Shown here one piece after another: positions 11,451 through 22,151 of a stretch of DNA of 64,000 nt. The translations under genes and the position numbers were made by a program. The notes beneath the pieces are model-generated. The model was not told the origin of the DNA. It searched no databases and was given only the letters and a program-made list of their open reading frames with translations. The stretch spans positions 21,230,129-21,294,128 of the forward strand of contig CM053330.1 in assembly GCA_028583605.1 (NCBI GenBank), given 5' to 3'. Positions within the stretch are counted from its first letter, which is position 1. Every line of letters begins with the position of its first letter. Source of the DNA: Dastarcus helophoroides (Eukaryota > Arthropoda > Insecta > Coleoptera > Bothrideridae).

Positions 11451-13732
11451 GGTTTTACTTAAGGCAGCATCCCCATAAGCAGTTTTAAGCATTACAGAAC
11501 TTTGCACACTAACTCAGGAAACGTGTCCCTAACGGACACCTGGTCGAACAATGGGTTCCCCACGCACAGAAGGTCTGATAATGTTCCAACTTCGGATTTA
11601 ATATCAGCTTAGCATATCCATATTTCACTAAAATATCTTTTGGGTTGATAAACCATAAACCCCCATTGGCATGTAGCAGGTAGCAGATGTGCCTTGTTTG
11701 GGGAAAGTCACTTCAGACTCCCGACGAAATAAAATTCAATCGCGCACGACAGATTTTCAATAAATATAAAATCGCGCCGCTCGACGTCAAAGGGCGCCTC
11801 CAGTTATTAAAACACGATCAGGTATCGGAGATCCCAGGTTCCAGCTGTATCCTGATGACGTCATTCATCCCTTTGTCGTAAAGGGTATGTCGTCAGGATC
11901 GAGTCGAATATGCGCTGAAGCTGCGTTGGTGACATCAGATACAGTTGCCTTATTACAATGCGCACTCGTTTGAAACGACTGTCTTGAAGCTTGAGACATT
12001 TGGGCGGTGGCCATTGCTGATGAAATTTTGTTCTTTTGTATCTAAAAATGTTTGTTGCTTTTTTGTTAAAATTTCAACATCATTCACACTTTGTTGGTGA
12101 CAATGGGTGACAAAGTTTATTCTCACAGTCCCTGGTCACTATTTCCGGTATATGTACCTTAGGGCGTTCTTTGTCGATTGTCGTCCTCTGTTTTACTCGA
12201 ACTAAACCCACTAAAAATCACTTTTAAATTTTAGGTTCTTCCTCCTTTACCTTGCACAAGGAGATATCCCGCTTCTGATATTAGCGTAGATGAATAACTG
12301 GGGAGGTATTTTTCCCCAAATAAAAGACATTATTAAATTAAATCAGTCTATTAATCTCTTTTTACTTGTCGTTCGTGCTTCTCTCGGAGACTGCTTGCGC
12401 ACTGCATTCCTGCTGGCGGCGGGAGGGGATAGAGTTGTTTTTTTTAACACAAAGACCTCCTTTATTACAGCTTAGACCTTTTTGATTAACTTGGTGTGCA
12501 ACATATGAGAAAAATTTTGCCCTTCAACTTGGAATTTACATTTCAGCGGTTTTTTTTTCGATTTTCTCAGTGATGTCTGGTGACTTTTTGACAGGGGATG
12601 CGCAGATGCAAAAATATTAGTAGTTAACAGTTTAGGTGACTCCAGTGCCATAGCAAGGTATTAAATTTAAGAGAAACAAAAGTGATACAAAAGGTGTGAT
12701 ATTTAATAGTATTTTTACAAATTAAATTTAATTACCATCTTATAATCTCCAAAATATTTTTGGGTTATCATCTCTAAATTATTTTCATCGAGTACAAAAA
12801 AAAAACATTATCGACTCTGTACTGTTGCATGTCGTTACAGCTCTGGGTTACTTAATTAAAATTGTTTGCTTTCATAGAACTAAAATCACTTTTTCATGAA
12901 AACTGCATTTGAAGATAAAATGTATTTTATTACAAAGTTCTAATTAAACTCTAAAAAAACATAAAAAAAATATTTTTTAAACAAAATCCGCTCTACGATC
13001 TTTTAAAGAAATAAGTGTTCATTACTTTCTCATCAAAATTGTTTAAATCGAAATTTACAAATTAATAATTAGACTCTAGAATGGGTGGTACTGCTATCTC
13101 TTTGTGAATAGCGGTACTATTGGAAGTTAGGCCTGTAAGCAGCACAATTAGCAATGGCAATCAGATCAGCCGGCACCTACGCATTTAGGATCATCAACCG
13201 TAAATACACACTCCAAACTTTTGAATCGTACTCACCATTTGGCAATAGCGCATAAGCGCGGAGCGGCGTACCCCGGGCTAGCTTAAACGTAGTGTTCTGT
13301 AGTTTATTTCTCCGTAAACCCATGGAGGCCGTTGTTAGTCATCGCACCGCAGCCCGATGGGGGCATAATTCTGCGCGCAACAACTTATTTAAATTTCCTT
13401 ACAAAATTTTAATATAATGAAATCAAACGTTTGCGTACTTTATTCCAAGTCACTCACAAGTATTATTAGTTAATTAGTATATCAGCATTTTGTGTTTAAA
13501 AATGTGATAAATCCAAGTCTTTTACATTAAACAGAAAAAAATAGATCGCTCATTTCACGAGGAGCGCACGCTCATACGCTCTTTAAGACCAGCCGTCAGT
13601 TAATTTTTTTAGAAAATTTTCCAATACAACCCCCTACATGTTGCAGACTTTCATGTGGTACAATTTAAAAGGGGTTTGTTATTTAAAAAAAAACATCCAG
13701 ATCCCCCTCCCGCCGCCACTGAACTAACCGAC
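11451..13732. other. Intergenic DNA, no gene recognised
   Basis: No gene, RNA or complete mobile element is recognised. Short open frames (for example 11687-11881 and 12290-12475) lack motifs and show no codon pattern. A TGACGTCA octamer occurs at 11856-11863. The right edge at about 13733 is the truncation point of the following gypsy element. Confidence 0.4.
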
Positions 13733-15607
13733 TAACAGAAGGAAGAGCGCCGTATGTCTGGACTCCTGATTGTGATACCGCTTTCCGAAAACTGAAGTTC
13801 GCCTTGTGCACAAGCTCTATCTTGGCTTATCCCCAGCAGAATGGGAAATTCATGTTAGACACACAGTCCAGCAACGTCGACATTGGGGCTGTACTGTCCC
13901 AACTTCTAGGCGGTGTAAAAAGAGTCATCGAATATTACAGGAAGATCCTGACGAAGTCGGAGAGAAATTACTACACCACCAGGAAGGAACTTCGTGCGAT
14001 AGTGAAGGCCGTGGAACACTTCCTCGAGTATTTGTATGGGCACGAATTCCTCATCAGGACAGATAATTAGGCGCTTTCTTGGTTACTTCAAATAAAGAAC
14101 GCAGGGGGCGGACAGCTAGATGGTTAGAAAGGCTCCAACAGTATCACTTTAGGTGCATCATCGACCGGGACGACAGCATAACAATGCTGACGCTTTGTCC
14201 AGAAGACCTTGTGAGGATTTTAAACACTGCAGATGAGTTGAGAACCATGGGGACGTGATAGATATAAGGGTCACGTCTGTCCAGCCAGATGATGGATTGA
14301 CTTTTGAAGGTCTTCGGGAGCTACAGAATAGCGAAGCTGATATCGGACCCCTATTGGAATGGAAAGAAGCTGGATGTAGACCTAAATGGCAAGAAGTTTC
14401 CGACATAAGTCCAGCCCTTAAGAATTTGTGGCCCCAATGGAAATCTCCCCAGGTAGAGGACGGGGTACTGAAAGGGGCATGGGAAAGCGCGGATGAAAAG
14501 CGTGTCAACTTGCAGTTGCTGGTGCCTCAGGAGAAGATTCCACGGGTTTTGTGGGAGGTGAACAATGGGACCTCTGGTCGACATTTAGGAATGAACAAGA
14601 CCCTGGAGAAGATTCGAAAACGGTTGTTTTTGGTTAACTGCAGGAAGGACGTCGAGCGGAGGTGTCGGAAATGTGTCACCTGCGCTGCATCCAAGGGTCC
14701 TCGTACAAGAACCATAGGGGCCCTAAAGCAGAATAATGTGGGAGCTTCGTTTGAAAGAATTGCAGTTGATGTGGCAGGGCCATTTCCAGCATCAGACCAG
14801 ACGATAGGAACCAAATACATCCTGGTAGCCATGGATTATTTCAGTAAATGGCCTGAAGCTTATGCCATCCCGAACCAGGAAGCCACCACAGTCGCAAGGG
14901 TTCTTGTGGACAACTTCATCTGTCGATTTGGTGTTCCCTTGGAACTACACTCGGACCAGGGAAGGAACTTCGAATCGGGGATCTTCCAAGAGGTGTGCCG
15001 TCTTCTTGGAATAAGGAAAACTCGAACAACACCTCTTCATCCACTGTCTGATGGAATGGTGGAAAGATTTAACAGGACCTTGGAAGAACATCTTCCGAAG
15101 GTCGTTTCCAAGCATCAGACAGACTGGGACCGACATCTACCACTGTTTCTAATGGCCTATCGCGCGGCAACTTATGAAATTACGGGTCAGACTCCGGCAA
15201 AAGTGATCTTCGAGAGGGAACTGCGGCTTCCATGTGACTTGGTGTTTGGATCACCAAGGGAGACCTCCAGGGAGACGGTGGGTTTCGTAGACGACTTGAG
15301 GGAAGCGATATTGCAAATGCATGCCCTGGTGCGGACGAAGATCAACTTGGCGACGGGCCGGATGAAGACCAGGTAAGACGTGAATGCCAACCATGGTGGT
15401 TTCAGTGAGGACGAACTGGTATGGCTATACAACCCTCAGCGAAAGAAAGGAGTTTCGCCGAAGTTTACGCCATCTTGGGAGTGGCCGTACAAAGTGCTGA
15501 AGAGGATCAACGACTTGGTATACAGAATCCAGCGTAGTCCCAGGACCAAGATGAAAGTAGTGCACCTCAACAGCAAATATAGTGGCGAAATGACTGATTG
15601 GAACTAA
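13733..15607 (+). pseudogene. Gypsy pol fragment: RNase H and integrase (broken)
   Basis: The RNase H part (13733-14070) has lost the conserved TDAS Asp (it reads DTQSS) and ends at a stop after FLIRTDN. A frame-disrupted region follows to about 14250. The integrase frame 14255-15376 has a zinc-binding domain in which the first His of the HHCC set is Asn (VNNGTSGRHLG), followed by intact CRKCVTC. The catalytic core retains all three acids (AVDVAGPFP, HSDQGRNFE, DGMVERFNRTL). An in-frame TAA at 15374-15376 separates the core from the C-terminal domain (15377-15607), which contains LVWLYNPQRKKG and VVHLNSK. Integrase normally inserts the DNA copy of the element into the genome, but this copy cannot do so. 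Confidence 0.92.
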
Positions 15608-15628
15608 TCGGGACGGTCAGTCTTAAAT

Positions 15629-15912
15629 TGTAGTTTAGAGTTTAGTACGTAAGAAAATTTTCTAGAAAGATCTAATAGGGGAAAGCGGCCCCGATAATGA
15701 AGCAAACGGCAGATTAGCATTCCAGAAATTTCGGCAAACGATAAGCCTTATCTGCTAGATTTTCAGTCAGTCAGTTAAGATTCAGTGTAGTTAGTTAGTA
15801 AGTTAGTAGTTAGAAGTCAATTATTCAGTTGTATTGTTCCGAGTTTAGTTTGGAAATAAAGTGATAGCAATTCACGGTGTTAATAATCATTTCGAATCGA
15901 TAACGCGTAACA
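15629..15912 (+). repeat. 3' LTR of gypsy element
   Basis: It starts TGTAGTTTAGAG and ends GCGTAACA, so it has TG...CA ends and is about 284 bp long. It contains AATAAA at 15855-15860, a plausible polyadenylation signal. Its first about 75 bp match 25764-25840 upstream of the other copy (GTACGTAAGAAAA, then GAAGCGGCC-like and GCAAACGGCAGATT), which identifies both as the same LTR family. Confidence 0.8.
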
Positions 15913-16215
15913 ATATATACATAAATATTCAATTATCGGCATGCGCAAGTCACCGTTTTACCGCAATCGTCAGATATTTGCACCATCGGCTTAACAATAT
16001 AGTGTTCAAGTGACGCGTATTGAAAGTTTCATCTAAATCGTTAGAACCGTTACGCGGCAGGTTTAATATTTACAAATTTGACTTAATCCGGCAGTGTCAA
16101 GAGTAGACGGATACCGAGACCTCTCTTCCCCGCATTTTAAATTCAACGGTCCTCATGCTACCAGATTGAAGCGTTCAGTCTATTTAGTCTCTGCGGGTAA
16201 ACATCCATGCAATTT
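15913..16215 (+). repeat. Dispersed repeat, copy 2 (also at 7200-7490)
   Basis: It matches 7200-7490 from TAAATATTCAATTATCGGC to the segment around CGTTCAGTCTATTTA, with moderate divergence. It begins directly after the gypsy LTR, so the retrotransposon probably inserted near the left edge of this repeat. Confidence 0.8.
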
Positions 16216-16307
16216 CTAGCAGACAGTAGCGTCTGGCTAGTCTAGATAGCACTTACTTTTGAAAACTCGTTTAACTGCACGATAGACTTATACCGATATG
16301 TCCAAGC

Positions 16308-17213
16308 CATGATAATGTATAAGTCAGGTACTACGACGCGAGGCAAAATGTGGCACATAATCGAGAGACTAGCGGCTTGGAGAGAGATAAATAGCAAGAT
16401 GTTTAAGCGTAACTCTGTGCAAAGCATACGTCACCGTCCGGCGTATATCTAGAATATTGGCTGTAACTTTTATAACAAAATTTTTACAAAAAAATGTTTC
16501 AAATAAACTTTTTTTGGTTAATTATTTGCCACTTTTTGGTGACCTTAATTTTTTTTCTCTGCTTTTGTTTCATTGCTACGGTAACGAACTTTGAATTTTC
16601 AAATGACATCCGTATTTTTGGTTTGCTTTTTTAGAATTTGCATGTCTTTCTGCATTTGGTGACCCCAAATCTTACAGGGTTTGTAAGTGAATAATTTCGA
16701 GAAGATATAATAATTTCATAATTTTACCGATTCTCTTATTAAATAATTTAATACTATTTTTAAACATGCCTTTGTAATTAAAATGAAATTTTTGCCAGAA
16801 TCGATGTTTTGGTAAGAATTTCATTTTATCTACTTAGGTATCTTTAAAAAAACATTAAAAAATGAATGATAAAAATCAGTAAAATTATGATTTCTCGAAA
16901 TTCTCCGAATCTAACTCCTATAAATTTGATGTTACCGAATGCAGAAAGTTAAGGTGATTCCAAAAGAGCAAATAAAAAATACCTTGTAATTTGAAAATTC
17001 AAAACTTATGCACAAAACAAGTCTTGCCCATTTTGCAATTAAAATATAAATATAAAACCGAAAAATTGCAAAACAATTGTATAAAGTATTAACATTTGCA
17101 TAAGAAAGCACTGCCTAATCTACTTCTACTGTCTATCCTTCATATGGTGTTCTCTTTTCAATCGTCTCCGATTTTAATGCCACTTCTCGCAACAGTGAGA
17201 TAGATATAGCATG
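16308..17213 (-). mobile_element. P-element-like derivative, copy 1 (THAP exon deleted)
   Basis: Reading the minus strand, this is the same family as 20359-22143 and 29119-30474. One terminus reads CATGATAATGTATAAGTCAGG. The other end keeps only CATG before a deletion of the terminal region. The start of the transposase exon (ATG then GKTCF) is present at about 17010-17040 on the minus strand, but the rest of the THAP domain is deleted and joined to downstream non-coding sequence. No 8-bp target duplication could be matched here, consistent with the damaged end. Confidence 0.8.
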
Positions 17214-18549
17214 ATACTTATTGTTGCTAAAAAAGATAAGTGCATCTCTTTCTCGCACGTCTGACGTCATTGGGTGACAACTTTCTGTACCAGCACACAG
17301 CGGCATATGGCGTTAACCGATGTTATTTGAATATAATAATTGTTATAAGCAAATGAACGGCACAACTTGCGAAATCTATTAAGTCTACTCTTAGGCAATA
17401 TTTTCAGGAACATTTTAGAAATAAAATGTAGTATTTTCTTTGAATCTGTATTAGATACGAAAACTATACGAGTAAATGAATTATAGGAATTTATTTATAA
17501 ACTAAACTGAAAATACAGCTCAATTAAATTCACATTTGATCAAGAAATAGATTATTTAAATTCTCATACATTTTACTCATTAAACATAATTTTGAATATT
17601 ATTTGCTCAGAAAAAATACCAGTACAAATTGTTTCATTGCAAATGATTCTAATATTTATCTGTAACAAAAATTAGCAACTACATATGCAGTTCTTAATCA
17701 ATAAACTTTAAGCAAACCTAAATATAGCTTTAAAAATAGTAACATAAGTTTTTAACCAGTTATAGTTTTTTCCTTTTTTTTATTATTCCGAATTAATGCA
17801 TTTTACATCAAATTATTTTTAATATAGACTCCTCTATTCGAAAAGCTACATTACAGGGTTACAACTGATTTGAAGCAAAATATCCGAGATATAATCATTT
17901 TTATGACAAAATTTTCCGACATAGAGCAAAACACGACCAACGGTCGTGGTGTGCAATATATTTTTAACCAAAAGTTTTGTGTAAAGAATCCTGTGAAGAA
18001 ATAATCATAGAGGTAATGTAGCCGATTTTAACACACTTATTTTTTAAGACCGAAAATGGCTTACTAAAGTTGGTAAGCAAATAAATTAAAAATTATGAAA
18101 TACTTTTAATTTTTCATGTTTAAGTAATGAAATAAATTTTAATGATTTTTTATTAATTTTCAAAATAATATTTGTAGTTTTTCAAAATAGAACTTTAAAG
18201 CAAGACATTAAAATTTTAAAAATTTATTTAAATTTAAATTTCAAAAAAAATTCATTGTCAATTTCTTTTTCCCAAAATAGAATAAAAACTATTTTAAATT
18301 GTAAAAATAATTTTCATTTTTTTTTCTAAATATATCTCTAATTTTAAATTCCTTAAAAACGTCAAGCATTTTTTCTAACTGTTTTTATGTGAATTTGTTT
18401 GATATTGACATGATAACGCGAAATAAACTTCCACGCCGAAAATGTAGATAATGAGGTTAATAAAAAAATAAACTCCTGTTATTACACCAAAAGGTAATTT
18501 TTATGTCCCTATTCCTTATTTAACTTTTTTGGCAAAGAAAGTATTTATA
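17214..18549. other. A/T-rich spacer, no gene
   Basis: No coding or RNA gene is seen. A stretch near 17238-17282 containing TGACGTCATTGGGTGAC has a diverged inverted counterpart near 19340-19388, suggesting that older mobile-element ends bracket this region. Confidence 0.4.
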
Positions 18550-18929
18550 CAGGTTGAACTAAATTTGATTTCCACTATAGGGATCTCTTAAACCACTAGA
18601 GATACAAGGAAGTTTAAATGAGCAAAGGAGTGCAGAATTTAATGCCTAATATTATTCCGCTGAGAAAACAATTGACTTTCAATTTGTCTTGATTTTATTT
18701 AGAAAAAACTGAAAATTGCCATTTTTAAAAATCAGCTGTAACTTGTTTATTTAAGGTCCGATTGAAAAAATTAAATTAAAATTAAATCAAGAAGAATTCG
18801 AATTCAATTGTTTTCTCAGTGGACTCATGTTAGGCATTAAATTCTGCACTACTTTTCCCATTTAAGCTTCCTTGTATCTCTAATGGTTTACGAGATCCCT
18901 GTAGTGGAAATCAAATTTGGTTCAACCTG
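18550..18929. mobile_element. Palindromic MITE with long inverted arms
   Basis: The left arm from CAGGTTGAACTAAATTTGAT is matched in inverted orientation by the right arm ending ATCAAATTTGGTTCAACCTG. Arms of roughly 130 bp pair with few mismatches and leave a short central loop. It is flanked by TA on both sides (18548-18549 and 18930-18931), as expected for a Tc1/mariner-type target duplication. It has no coding capacity. The RNA or single strand would form a long hairpin. Confidence 0.9.
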
Positions 18930-18931
18930 TA

Positions 18932-19549
18932 TATTAGTTGTTTTTAAATTAACAAGATTGGTTTATTTGCGCTCAGGTTTAAAACAATAATTATTGATAA
19001 TGAAGAAACCTTAATTTTTTCTATTTGTCACATGTATACGTAAGTCGGTTTTCTTTTTTCAATTTTGAAATTAAATATTTAGTTTTCACAATAATTATTC
19101 TTCTTATAAGCAACAACAAACATTAAAAAAGAATTCATATACACATATATCTTAATTTAACAGCTTTTTATTTATTACCTTAGTATGGATTCTAAAACGG
19201 AAATTAACTCCTAAAGAGAAAATATATATTATTATATTAATGGAAAATAAAATTAGGGATTAAAGCACACTAAAAGATGGTTAGAAGATTCCGAATATTA
19301 ATAAACACTGCTCTAAATAATGCTTTTCCGTGCCGACCGGCAGCATTTTTGTTACCCGATGACGTCAGGTCTCCGATGCGCACAACTGGTATGAAATTCG
19401 ATCGAGAGTCGAGAGGTGAGTTTATCTTCTTTAGTTATAGTGTCATGGAGATATAGCGGGTTACATTATCAGTTTTATATTATATCAAGATCCAGGCGCA
19501 TCTTTTGACGTAGTACGCGATGCAAAAGTCCAGATGTTTACATTATACC
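18932..19549. other. Spacer, no gene
   Basis: AT-rich DNA without a credible coding frame. A TGACGTCA octamer is at 19360-19367 inside a stretch that mirrors 17238-17282. Confidence 0.4.
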
Positions 19550-19750
19550 GTGCTTCTCGAAGTAACGAATAAATTCTATAAAACCGCGAACAAACGTGTT
19601 TTAAAAAAAATACTGGGACAGGTCAATTTTTATTTCTAAATTGTCACTTAAACATGTATTTTTCAACTTCCCACTCCTTCATCCCTAAGAGCTAACAACC
19701 CCAACTTCAAAAATTCAAATAGCAAAGTACCCCTTGCGATGCCTCGATAG
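19550..19750 (+). repeat. Dispersed repeat, copy 1 (also at 53010-53212)
   Basis: Matching blocks include AAATTCTATAAAACCGCGAA, CTAAATTGTCACTTAAACAT and GAGCTAACAACCCCAAC, in the same order and spacing as at 53010-53212. No coding frame is shared between the copies, so this is a non-coding mobile-element piece of unknown family. Confidence 0.75.
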
Positions 19751-19840
19751 TAGTGTACCAAGGGGAATTCTGGACCACAAAAAGGCGGGAAATTCAAATT
19801 CTGACGCATGCGCAATAGTTTCCACGTAATATGACACTTC

Positions 19841-20340
19841 CGAAGTCATAGAACTTTAAGGCAATAAGATACTTTCAAGGTTAACTCGAATAAGTAATAT
19901 AAGAGTCCAAGTTAAATTACATTCCCAGAATAAGAAGTCATAGAACTTTAAGGCAATACGATTCTTTCAAGATTAACTCGAATGAGTAATATAATAACCC
20001 AAGTTAAAGAACTTTAATGAAGTCGTAGCACTTTAAGGCAATACGATACTTTCAAGGTCCAAAGTCAAAGAACTGTAAGGTATACGAGACTTTCAGGGTT
20101 ATAGCCCTAGTCAAAGAACTTTAATGAAATCATAAAACTTTACGGTAATAGGATACTTTCAAGATTAGGGAAAATGAACTGATATAGTACAAAGCTAATG
20201 AACCTAAATATAGTTATTTAAAGACGTGACTCGTATTAAAGTTACTTTTTAAACACAAACTCTACTCGAAGTGCATTTTCGCGCAGTAATAGGATACTTT
20301 CAAGGTTAGTTCAAAGTGAAATGAACTGAAATAGTTATTT
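19841..20340 (+). repeat. Degenerate tandem array with about 80-100 bp units
   Basis: The motif GAACTTTAAGGCAATAAGAT followed by ACTTTCAAGGTTA recurs about six times with variations (AAAGAACTTTAATGAAGTC; TAATAGGATACTTTCAAG). Between them lie partly repeated AACTCGAATRAGTAATATAA blocks. Spacing is irregular because of indels. It ends just before the P-like copy 2. Confidence 0.8.
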
Positions 20341-20495
20341 TGAAACATAGCTTAAATTCATGATATAATATAAGGCTGGTAATGTAACCCGCTATATCTG
20401 ACTGTTGCGATAAGTGGCACTAAAACCGGAGACGATTGAAAAGAGAACACCATATGAAGGACAGACAGTTTTCGGTTTTATATTTTAATTAAAAA

Positions 20496-20708
20496 ATGGG
20501 CAAGACTTGTTTTGTGTCTATAAGTAACAGTGGTTATAAAAGCTGTCATGAAAAAGTGTCGTTGTTTCGAGTGCCTAAGGACAAAATTCATGTATGAAGG
20601 CGAAAAATTCCCCGAAATGACCGGCTGTTGTCAACTCGAGATTTTGTATGCGAAAAACATTTTATTGCAGATTTTGTTTTAAGAGAAATGAACAATGAAC
20701 TGTGCAGA
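20496..20708 (+). pseudogene. THAP-domain exon of a P-like transposase (nonsense mutation)
   Basis: The 71-codon exon begins with ATG and ends at a donor (AGA then GTACGT). It reads GKTCFVS, then GYKSCHEKVSLFRVPKD, and later RDFVCEKHF. That is the Cys, Cys-His pattern of a THAP zinc-binding domain, which in P elements recognises the element ends. Two lesions are visible: the second Cys of the first pair is Ser, and the conserved Trp codon is TGA at 20595-20597. The same exon in copy 3 keeps both of these residues but carries other lesions. Confidence 0.85.
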
Positions 20709-21138
20709 GTACGTATTCTTAGTAAACTAATCAGTTTCTATTAAATGAATACCTTATGCCCAAAGTAATTTAAGCATAAAATTGTTTTTGTATATTTAAG
20801 AAAGAAAAATGATTATAATAGATATACGAGCCGTTTGGTTTACGGTGCCGCGTAAGTAAGAACATTAGCAAACTTGTTGGATATACCGTATAGCCGTAAA
20901 ATTATTTTTCTATTTTCATCATTAATAGATCATACTTGTGCTAAACATGTATTGATAACTTTTATACTTATTTCTGTCGAATTGAAAATTTGCAATAACA
21001 ATTAGCAGATTAATTTGATTAGATTCAAGAAATGCATAAAAACTTTGTCACGCCACAATGTCGCTGAAAGTTTAACACCTTTTACTCCAACGCGATAAGA
21101 GTTTTGCTATAAGAATATGCAAAACTCTCGCCGGGAAT

Positions 21139-21168
21139 CATTAATTAATTAATTAATTAATTAAGTAT
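21139..21168. repeat. (TTAA)n simple repeat
   Basis: A run of about seven ATTA/TTAA units inside P-like copy 2. It is absent from copy 3, which is deleted for this region. Confidence 0.9.
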
Positions 21169-22151
21169 TATTATTTCATTATACATTAAGATCATTCAGA
21201 ATCATCCAGTTTTATACTTAATGTAAAATTATAAGTACTTTTGGGGACCAATTAAAATAACTAAGTTCAACAATAAAAGAAGTTTAATTCCTTCATCGAG
21301 GATCACAACATTTTTTTTGAAATATTTATAGAAAAAATGTGTCAGATAAAATTTTTTGGTTAATTATTTGTCACTTTCCAGTGACTTTGATTTTGTTTTC
21401 GTAGCTTTTATTTTGTTGCTTTGATAACTAATTTATGAGTTTTCAAATGACACTTGCATTTTTTATTCGCTCTTTTGAAAAAATCTTAGCTTTCTGCATT
21501 CGGTAACATCAAATTTATAGGGGTTAGATTCGGAGAATTTCGAGGTATCATAATTTTACTGATTTTTATCATTCATTTTTTATGTTATTTTTAAAGAAAT
21601 CCAAGTAGTAAAATAAAATCCTTACCAAAAACGAACATAGATATACTGGCAAAAATTTCATTTTAATTACTAAGGCATGTTTAAAAATAGTATTAAATTA
21701 TTTAATATGAGAATCGATAAAATTATTAAATTATTATATTTTCTTGAACTTTTTCACTTCTAAACCCTGTAAGATTTGGGGTCACAAAATGCAGAAAGAT
21801 ATGCAAATTCTAAAAAAGCAAACAAAAAATACGGATGTCATTTGGAAATTCAAAATTCATTAGCATAGCAATGAAACAAAAGCAGGGAAAAAGAAATTAA
21901 AGTCACCAAAATGTGGCAAATAATTAACCAAAAAAAGTTTATTTGAAACATTTTTTTGTAAAAATTTTGTTATAAAAGTTACACCCAATATTCTAGATAT
22001 ACACCGGACTGTGCCGTATGCTTTGCACAGAGTTACGCCAGTTCTTAAACATCTTGCTATATATCTCTCTCTAAGCAGTCAGTCTCTCAATTATATGCCA
22101 CATTTTGCCTCGCGTCCGAGTACCTGACATACACATTATCATGCTTAAATT

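Larger units (their letters stand above)
13733..15912 (+). mobile_element. 5'-truncated Ty3/gypsy retrotransposon with 3' LTR
   Basis: The copy begins abruptly inside pol (just before the RNase H domain), runs through integrase and ends with one LTR. It has no 5' LTR, gag, protease or RT, and no env was seen. It is closely related to the copy at 25764-28620 (long stretches nearly identical). The 3' boundary at 15912 (GCGTAACA) is followed at once by a dispersed repeat that also occurs at 7200. Confidence 0.9.
20359..22143 (+). mobile_element. P-element-like transposon, copy 2 (internally deleted, with target duplication)
   Basis: The left end reads CATGATATAATATAAGGCTG and the right end, reverse-complemented, CATGATAATGTGTATGTCAG. 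These imperfect terminal inverted repeats begin with CATGAT, as in P elements. A perfect 8-bp direct repeat CTTAAATT flanks it (20351-20358 and 22144-22151), the target length of P elements. A THAP exon lies near the left end (20496-20708), the position of the DNA-binding exon in P transposase genes. No catalytic RNase H-like region is present, so it is a non-autonomous deletion product. It keeps about 440 bp (20874-21310) missing from copy 3. Confidence 0.88.

Noticed and set aside
17238..19388. Complete element between the inverted TGACGTCA-containing stretches
   Set aside because: Similarity is partial and no target duplication could be found, so only the motif pairing is reported.
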